DNA of 64,000 nt from Manduca sexta (lineage: Eukaryota; Arthropoda; Insecta; Lepidoptera; Sphingidae), in the NCBI RefSeq assembly GCF_014839805.1, contig NC_051121.1, positions 913,116 to 977,115 of the forward strand. Reading direction: 5' to 3'. Of this stretch, positions 63,889-64,000 are shown piece after piece (position 1 is the first letter of the stretch; each line of letters starts with the position of its first letter). Made by a program: the position numbers and the translations under genes. The notes under the pieces are model-generated. The model was not told the origin of the DNA. It searched no databases and was given only the letters and a program-made list of their open reading frames with translations.

Positions 63889-64000
63889 AAGTATTGATGG
63901 ACTAAACACAAATTCGACCTCACACCCACCACATAAGGTTGTTTTTAATCGCGAGTAACGTCATGTTTTTGTAAAAGCCTTGAATGCAATGGCCGTCACA

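Noticed and set aside
1..64000. CRISPR arrays, bacterial operons or ribosome binding sites
   Set aside because: The window is insect nuclear DNA; no regularly spaced repeats or prokaryotic gene layout are seen.

Overview
The window reads as AT-rich nuclear DNA of an insect, very probably a moth or butterfly. The evidence is spliced animal genes with GT/AG introns and a dense mix of repeats of the kind common in Lepidoptera: tRNA-derived SINEs, short Helitron-like elements ending in CTAGT, RTE and Penelope fragments, MITEs, and one gypsy-type errantivirus. The species cannot be named from sequence alone.

Host genes. (1) A Cyp40/PPID gene (TPR-containing peptidyl-prolyl isomerase) occupies most of the window on the minus strand. 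Seven coding exons are rebuilt here (52624-52546, 44127-43990, 15789-15683, 3233-3045, 1975-1853, 1462-1294, 509-406). They join in phase into 303 codons, and the last exon or exons lie beyond the left edge. Introns are up to 28 kb long. (2) AP-1 complex subunit mu (422 aa) lies at 55955-57223 on the plus strand, head to head with Cyp40. Its coding region has no intron, and a splice acceptor lies just before the ATG. (3) A complete three-exon MADF-BESS protein gene (241 codons) lies at 60136-58490 on the minus strand, tail to tail with AP-1 mu. To the right are a decayed transposase tail and two weakly supported small coding candidates.

Mobile DNA. The main item is a complete 7168-bp errantivirus (endogenous gypsy-type retrovirus) at 17852-25019, minus strand, inside Cyp40 intron 2 and in the same orientation as that gene. 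Its 243-bp LTRs differ at one base and are flanked by a 4-bp AAAG target duplication. The serine-tRNA primer site, polypurine tract, gag, pol and env are all present and open. A slippery heptamer lies at the gag-pol junction, and a splice donor/acceptor pair keeps the env frame in phase. Everything seen is consistent with a recent and possibly still functional insertion.

The remaining intron and intergenic DNA is mostly repeats: five clear copies and one decayed copy of an AATAAA-tailed SINE-like family, tRNA-headed SINEs, Helitron-like elements (one with three tandem internal units), a pogo-like MITE, a terminal-inverted-repeat family beginning AATAGGGGACCGG, an RTE LINE fragment and a Penelope fossil. 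The palindrome TGACGTCA occurs seven times, several times inside related repeat copies. All annotation comes from reading the sequence; no database search was possible.
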